Source of the DNA: Candidatus Omnitrophota bacterium
GTDB taxonomy: Bacteria > Ratteibacteria > UBA8468 > B48-G9 > JAFGKM01
Length of the DNA stretch: 8,386 bases
NCBI GenBank assembly: GCA_023819545.1
Contig: JAMWCA010000052.1
Coordinates: forward strand, 1 to 8,386
Direction: 5' to 3'
Shown: piece by piece, positions 4,669 to 8,386 of the stretch
Position numbering within the stretch: position 1 is the first letter of the stretch
Layout of the letters: the number at the start of each line of letters is the position of its first letter
Translations under genes and position numbers: made by a program
Notes under the pieces: model-generated
The model's database searches: none
The model's input: only the letters and a program-made list of their open reading frames with translations
What the model was told of the DNA's origin: nothing

Positions 4669-6582
4669 TTATAAATATTCAAGAAAGGTTAAAGATTCTA
4701 AATGGGAAGTATGTGGGAAAAAATCAAATAGGTATATTTTTTTTATTGAATATCCATTTACCTTAAATTCTTTTAAATCTCTTGCTAATGTTGAAGGATT
4801 ACAGGATACGTAAATAATATTAGGAATTCTGTTTTTTGATATTTTTTTTATAATTTTTGAACTTAATCCACCTCTTGGAGGGTCAACTATTATATAATCA
4901 AAATCATTTAGAATATCTTTTTTGTTTAAAAAATGCTCTACTCTCTCTGCAAAAAAATTACAATTTTTAATATCATTTATTTTACAGTTTTCATTTGCAG
5001 TGTTAATATTTGAAACATCCCAATCAACTCCAATTACTTGTTTTGCTTTTTTTGAAACGAATATTTCAATCGGTCCTGTTCCACAGTATAAACCAACTAT
5101 TTTACTCCCTTCATTAATGTTTTCAAAAATTTTTTTATATAAAATTTCTGCACATTTTGTATTTGGTTGGAAAAAAGTATCTGGATAAAGTATGAAAGTC
5201 AAACCATTTAGAATTTCTTCAATATAGGGTTGCCCATATAATAAATTTTTCTTTTCATATGCAACGACATCTGAAATTTGGTCATTTTCAACCCAATATA
5301 TACTTTTTATTTCTTTACTCTGTTTTACTAACAAATCAATTAACTTACTTAAATTTACATCAATACCGCTTTTTGTTACAATAATTAACATCATCTCATT
5401 CTTATTTTTACTTTCCTTTACTACTAAATGCCTTAAAACTCCTTTTTTTGTAAATGGGTCATATGGTTTTAATTCTGTTGAATTGAAAAAATCATTAACT
5501 ATTGGAAAAATTTTTTCTATCTCTTTGCTAAAGATTAAACATCTTTTAAGTTGTATCACCTGTTTTCTATATTTTTTATAAGGCAAGTTTCTTTCTCTTA
5601 AACCAACAACAATTTTTTCATTATCAATTCCAAATGCAAATTCCATTTTATTTCTATAATAGAAAATTGCTGGAGATTGCACAAAGTCTGAAACTTCTAT
5701 TTCTCCAAAACCTCCAATTTTTTTCAAACAGTTTAAAAAATATTGCTTTTTAAAGTCCAATTGTTTTTCATAAACCAAATTTTGAAGCGAACATCCACCA
5801 CATAATCCAAAATGCTCACATTCTGGATTAACTCTAAACTCTGATTTTTTCTCAATTTCTATAATCTCACCAAAAGAATAATTTTTTAATTCTTTTGAAA
5901 CCATAATTTTTACTTTATCCCCAACAATTCCATTCGGAACAAAAATTACAAGATTATTATATCTTCCAATTCCCCAATTATTTGGAAAAGCAAAATCATA
6001 AATTTCAATAGAAATTTCAATAGATAAAAATCTATCAAGTAATCTTTTTAATTTCTCAACGGGCAAACCTACAATATTATCAAAGTCACCTTCAAATGTT
6101 TCAACAAATTTATCTCCTATATTTTGTATTCCGTAAGCACCTGCCTTATCTAAAAAATCCCCTGTTTTTAAATATTCCTCTATTTCTTCCTCTCCTAATT
6201 CTTTAAATTTCACATAACTTATTTCATAGTCAGTCAAAAGTTTATTCTCATCTTTTTTATAAATCGCAATACCTGTTATAACTTTGTGTTTTGTCCCTGA
6301 TATTTTTTTTAGAATTTCTTTTGCTTCTTCGTAATTTTTTGGTTTACCTATAATTTCACCGTTTAAATAAACAACAGTATCTGCACCTATAACAATTGCA
6401 TCAGGGTTTTTTTCTCCAACATCTTTTGCCTTTCCAATAGCACAAAAAATAGCATATCTTACAGGTTCTTTTTCTTCAACTTTATCTTCATCAAAATTAC
6501 TTTCAATAACTTCAAATTCTTTACATATTTTTTTAAATAATTCTTTTCTTCTTTCAGATTTTGTTGCAAGTATAATTCTCAT
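4669..6582 (-). CDS. Maf nucleotide pyrophosphatase fused to 23S rRNA (uracil-C5)-methyltransferase RlmD
   Basis: One uninterrupted 637-residue frame joins two enzymes. Residues 1-185 are a complete Maf/YhdE protein, which hydrolyses non-canonical or excess nucleoside triphosphates: LATKSERRKELF (5-16), GADTVVYLNGEIIGKP (66-81), KAGAYGIQ (147-153) and GDFDNIVGLPV (165-175). Residues about 188-245 form a TRAM RNA-binding domain. The rest is an RumA/RlmD-type SAM-dependent methyltransferase, which makes 5-methyluridine in 23S rRNA: [4Fe-4S] cysteines C255, C261, C264 and probably C348; FQPN (471-474); SAM loop GLYCGTG (497-503); DPPRGG (567-572); catalytic C594 in VSCNPS; and the HLE glutamate E629. 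Both halves look intact, with almost no linker. AAGGA (6592-6588) precedes the ATG, which overlaps the upstream stop (ATGA). Each half is confident; that they act together is inference. Confidence 0.92.
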   Translation of the reverse strand: MRIILATKSERRKELFKKICKEFEVIESNFDEDKVEEKEPVRYAIFCAIGKAKDVGEKNPDAIVIGADTVVYLNGEIIGKPKNYEEAKEILKKISGTKHKVITGIAIYKKDENKLLTDYEISYVKFKELGEEEIEEYLKTGDFLDKAGAYGIQNIGDKFVETFEGDFDNIVGLPVEKLKRLLDRFLSIEISIEIYDFAFPNNWGIGRYNNLVIFVPNGIVGDKVKIMVSKELKNYSFGEIIEIEKKSEFRVNPECEHFGLCGGCSLQNLVYEKQLDFKKQYFLNCLKKIGGFGEIEVSDFVQSPAIFYYRNKMEFAFGIDNEKIVVGLRERNLPYKKYRKQVIQLKRCLIFSKEIEKIFPIVNDFFNSTELKPYDPFTKKGVLRHLVVKESKNKNEMMLIIVTKSGIDVNLSKLIDLLVKQSKEIKSIYWVENDQISDVVAYEKKNLLYGQPYIEEILNGLTFILYPDTFFQPNTKCAEILYKKIFENINEGSKIVGLYCGTGPIEIFVSKKAKQVIGVDWDVSNINTANENCKINDIKNCNFFAERVEHFLNKKDILNDFDYIIVDPPRGGLSSKIIKKISKNRIPNIIYVSCNPSTLARDLKEFKVNGYSIKKIYLFDFFPHTSHLESLTFLEYL

Positions 6583-7718
6583 AGTAGTCCTTTTATTTTA
6601 TAAATTCTGCTCCATTTTAAATAATCATAGTAATCCCACCCTTGAAAACTGTCCTCTCTGTTTCCCTGTGCAAGCTCTATAATCCCACATATTGCATCCT
6701 TGCATTTTAAACAATCTCCTTTACAGATATAAGGGCAAAATTTTTTATCCATTCTAAAATAAATAGGTATATCTATCCCTTCACAATTATTGCTACTCAT
6801 AAATTCTTTATTTAAACCTATTATTTTACCATTTTTTTTCTCATATTCCATACATAATGCAAAAGAAACTTTAAATTTATCGCAGTTTTCCCTCAGAAGT
6901 GAAAAAATATTTTTTCTGTAGTTTATATCTGCATTTAACCACATCCCAATTTTTTCACAATAAAGTTCTTCTATTTTTCTTCTTACATCTATTCCAAATT
7001 TAAACTGAACATAATTTAAAATATCATTCTTTATTGCAATTGGAATATCCATAACACTTGCAACAATATGATTTACACCACTGTCAACTGCTCTTTTAAT
7101 AAGTAAAATTAAATCTTTTTTATTATCTGTTATAAATGGTATTATAGGGTCAATTCTACAAACACAATGTATCCCACTTTTTGATAATTTTTCAATGTTC
7201 TTAAAAAGTTGAGAGGTTGTAGCCCCTTTTTTCATTAATTTTTTCCTTACTTCTTCATAAGGAGTTAAAATTGAAACCTGACCAAAAGAATGTTGATTTG
7301 TTTTAATTTTTTCAACTACGCTATCCGGCACTTTCTCTTTTGTTATAAATTCAACAGGAATATTTTTTTCTATTAGTAATTCAATTGTCTTTTCTGAAAG
7401 ATGATAGATTTTCTCTAATGACTGAAAAGGTTCTGTAATAGGTGAAAGATACCCACAAAAAGCTAAATTTATCTTTTCAATCTGTTCTTTTAAATTTTCA
7501 ACAAAATTTTCATAAACAAAAATTACTTTTTCTTTCCTTGCTTTTTGAAAATTCCCTGGATAACTTAAAGCATAGCAGAAAAAACATCCGACTTCACAAC
7601 CAATATAAGGGTTTAAAAGAATTCTTTCAGATGTGCATTCTCTTTTACCCGGATACCAATTATGAATCTTCTTTCCAGACTTAATTTTTATATGCATTAA
7701 CTTTTTTTTATTTACCAT
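6579..7718 (-). CDS. SPL-like radical SAM protein (COG1533 / Rv2578c-like)
   Basis: The 379-residue protein has the radical SAM cluster motif C41-x3-C45-x2-C48 within NPYIGCEVGCFFCYA, the form seen in the Rv2578c-like branch of the spore photoproduct lyase superfamily rather than in true SplB. The core continues with a SAM-barrel pattern (ITEPFQ near 94-99, FITK at 124-127, CRIDPIIPF at 187-195). A Cys-rich tail (C312, C328, C332, C336, C339, C344; motif CPYICKGDCLKCKDAIC) could hold an additional Fe-S cluster. The reaction is unknown, and DNA lesion repair should not be assumed. No Shine-Dalgarno precedes the ATG at 7718, and an alternative Met lies at residue 8. The stop overlaps the next gene's ATG by 4 nt, so the two genes are transcribed and probably translated together. 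Confidence 0.82.
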   Translation of the reverse strand: MVNKKKLMHIKIKSGKKIHNWYPGKRECTSERILLNPYIGCEVGCFFCYALSYPGNFQKARKEKVIFVYENFVENLKEQIEKINLAFCGYLSPITEPFQSLEKIYHLSEKTIELLIEKNIPVEFITKEKVPDSVVEKIKTNQHSFGQVSILTPYEEVRKKLMKKGATTSQLFKNIEKLSKSGIHCVCRIDPIIPFITDNKKDLILLIKRAVDSGVNHIVASVMDIPIAIKNDILNYVQFKFGIDVRRKIEELYCEKIGMWLNADINYRKNIFSLLRENCDKFKVSFALCMEYEKKNGKIIGLNKEFMSSNNCEGIDIPIYFRMDKKFCPYICKGDCLKCKDAICGIIELAQGNREDSFQGWDYYDYLKWSRIYKIKGLL

Positions 7719-7720
7719 TT

Positions 7721-7755
7721 TTGATTTTTAACCATTGTTTGTATATAATTAAAAT
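7721..7755 (+). promoter_or_regulatory. Sigma-70-type promoter of rmuC, leaderless
   Basis: TTGATT (7721-7726) and a perfect TATAAT (7744-7749) are spaced by 17 nt, the same hexamers and spacing as the rpmA promoter. Counting the usual seven positions from the end of the -10 box puts +1 exactly on the A of the rmuC ATG at 7756. There is no ribosome binding sequence. The divergent radical SAM gene starts at 7718, so its own promoter must overlap this region; the best candidates on that strand are weak. Confidence 0.75.
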
Positions 7756-8386
7756 ATGCAATTATTATTAGTTTTAAATTTTGTTCTACTATTGATTATT
7801 ATACTCCTTTTGCTATTTAAAAGAGAAACAAAAACTCTTCTTTCAAAGCAGGATGAAATAAAAGAAAAAATAATTGTTATTTCAAAGGAATTATCTGAGA
7901 ATTTTTTAAATACAAGGCATATGTTAAATCAGGAAATAACAAATATTTTAAAAAATACAGAGATGCTAATACTTGACCAGGTAAATAAAACAATCTCTAC
8001 TCTTGGAACTACTGATATAAATTTACAGCAAAGAATGGAGAATTTAAGAACTCAATTACATCAGACATTAACAGATACTGTAAAAAATCTTACAAATTCT
8101 ATTAATTCAAATACAACTCAACTTACCTTAAATCTTAATACTAAACTTGAACAACTAAATAAACGATTTGCAGATACAACTGGATTAATAACAAACTTAA
8201 ATTTGAAAATTGGTGAACTCAGTAAATCAGCAGAAGAATTAAGAAAATTAAATGAAGAGCTAAAAACTGCTTTAACAAGTCCAAAACTTGGAGGAGATAT
8301 TGGAGAACAAATTCTTGAAAACATGTTGAAAAATATATTACCAAAAGAAATATATCAACTACAATACTTTATCTCTCCTGGAAATA
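7756..8386 (+). CDS. rmuC: RmuC family DNA recombination protein, 3' end cut by window edge
   Basis: The open frame gives the first 210 residues of a protein that runs off the window. Residues 2-21 (LLLVLNFVLLLIIILLLLF) form an N-terminal membrane anchor, followed by a long polar, heptad-like coiled-coil region rich in Asn, Thr, Leu and Lys to about residue 172. The start of the nuclease-like RmuC domain then appears as SPKLGGDIGEQILENML, matching the family's SPK-x-x-G-x-x-GE-x-x-L pattern, with a following LPKEIYQLQYFISPG. RmuC proteins limit recombination at inverted repeats and are predicted nucleases of the restriction endonuclease-like fold. The catalytic domain itself is mostly outside the window. 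The ATG at 7756 is chosen because it begins the membrane anchor and coincides with the predicted transcription start. The gene is divergent from the radical SAM/Maf-RlmD operon. Confidence 0.88.
   Translation, partial: MQLLLVLNFVLLLIIILLLLFKRETKTLLSKQDEIKEKIIVISKELSENFLNTRHMLNQEITNILKNTEMLILDQVNKTISTLGTTDINLQQRMENLRTQLHQTLTDTVKNLTNSINSNTTQLTLNLNTKLEQLNKRFADTTGLITNLNLKIGELSKSAEELRKLNEELKTALTSPKLGGDIGEQILENMLKNILPKEIYQLQYFISPGN

Noticed and set aside
4628..4813. Plus-strand reading frame starting in repeat copy B
   Set aside because: It runs antisense to the conserved C-terminus of the methyltransferase, has no ribosome binding site or recognisable domain, and starts inside the repeat.
4922..5188. 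Plus-strand reading frame opposite the methyltransferase SAM domain
   Set aside because: The minus strand here encodes the GLYCGTG and FQPN motifs, so the opposite frame is incidental.
7442..7684. Plus-strand reading frame opposite the radical SAM N-terminus
   Set aside because: It lies antisense to the CxxxCxxC region and has no features of its own.
8118..8324. Minus-strand reading frame opposite rmuC
   Set aside because: It is Ser/Phe-rich sequence antisense to a clear coiled-coil coding region.

Overview
This AT-rich window has lysine/isoleucine/asparagine-rich proteins and almost no spare DNA inside its operons. It looks like the chromosome of a low-GC bacterium, probably with a two-membrane envelope, since it carries exported LolA-like and DUF1573-like proteins. 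Divergent protein sequences and unusual gene neighbourhoods suggest a poorly sampled lineage, perhaps a candidate phylum near Omnitrophota or similar thermophile-associated groups. That placement is inference and weak. I saw no tRNA, rRNA, CRISPR array or phage genes.

Layout, left to right. (1) 1-1429, minus strand: rpmA-acpS-nnrD operon (ribosomal protein bL27, holo-ACP synthase, NAD(P)H-hydrate dehydratase running off the left edge), driven by a clear promoter that would give a nearly leaderless mRNA. (2) 1472-1701: first copy of a 230-bp element with imperfect 13-bp terminal inverted repeats. (3) 1787-4116, minus strand: three-gene envelope-type operon: a LolA-like exported protein, a membrane-anchored DUF1573-like protein whose gene is broken by two single-base shifts in A-runs, and a small secreted MORN-repeat-like protein. 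(4) 4187-4656: remnant of an integrase-type transposase abutting the second copy of the 230-bp element. (5) 4669-7718, minus strand: two overlapping genes, an SPL-like radical SAM protein followed by a single polypeptide that fuses a Maf nucleotide pyrophosphatase to an RlmD/RumA-type 23S rRNA uracil-C5 methyltransferase. (6) 7756-8386, plus strand: start of rmuC, divergent, behind the same promoter sequence as rpmA and with the ATG at the predicted +1.

Housekeeping functions dominate: translation (bL27, rRNA methylation), cofactor repair (NnrD), fatty-acid carrier activation (AcpS), nucleotide-pool sanitation (Maf) and genome maintenance (RmuC). The accessory part is 1472-4656, where two near-identical elements flank the envelope operon and a dead transposase.

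Most worth checking are the Maf-RlmD fusion, the AcpS with lysine in place of the metal-binding glutamate, the paired 230-bp elements, the double frameshift, and the shared leaderless promoter architecture. I did not find a convincing new defence or mobile system here.
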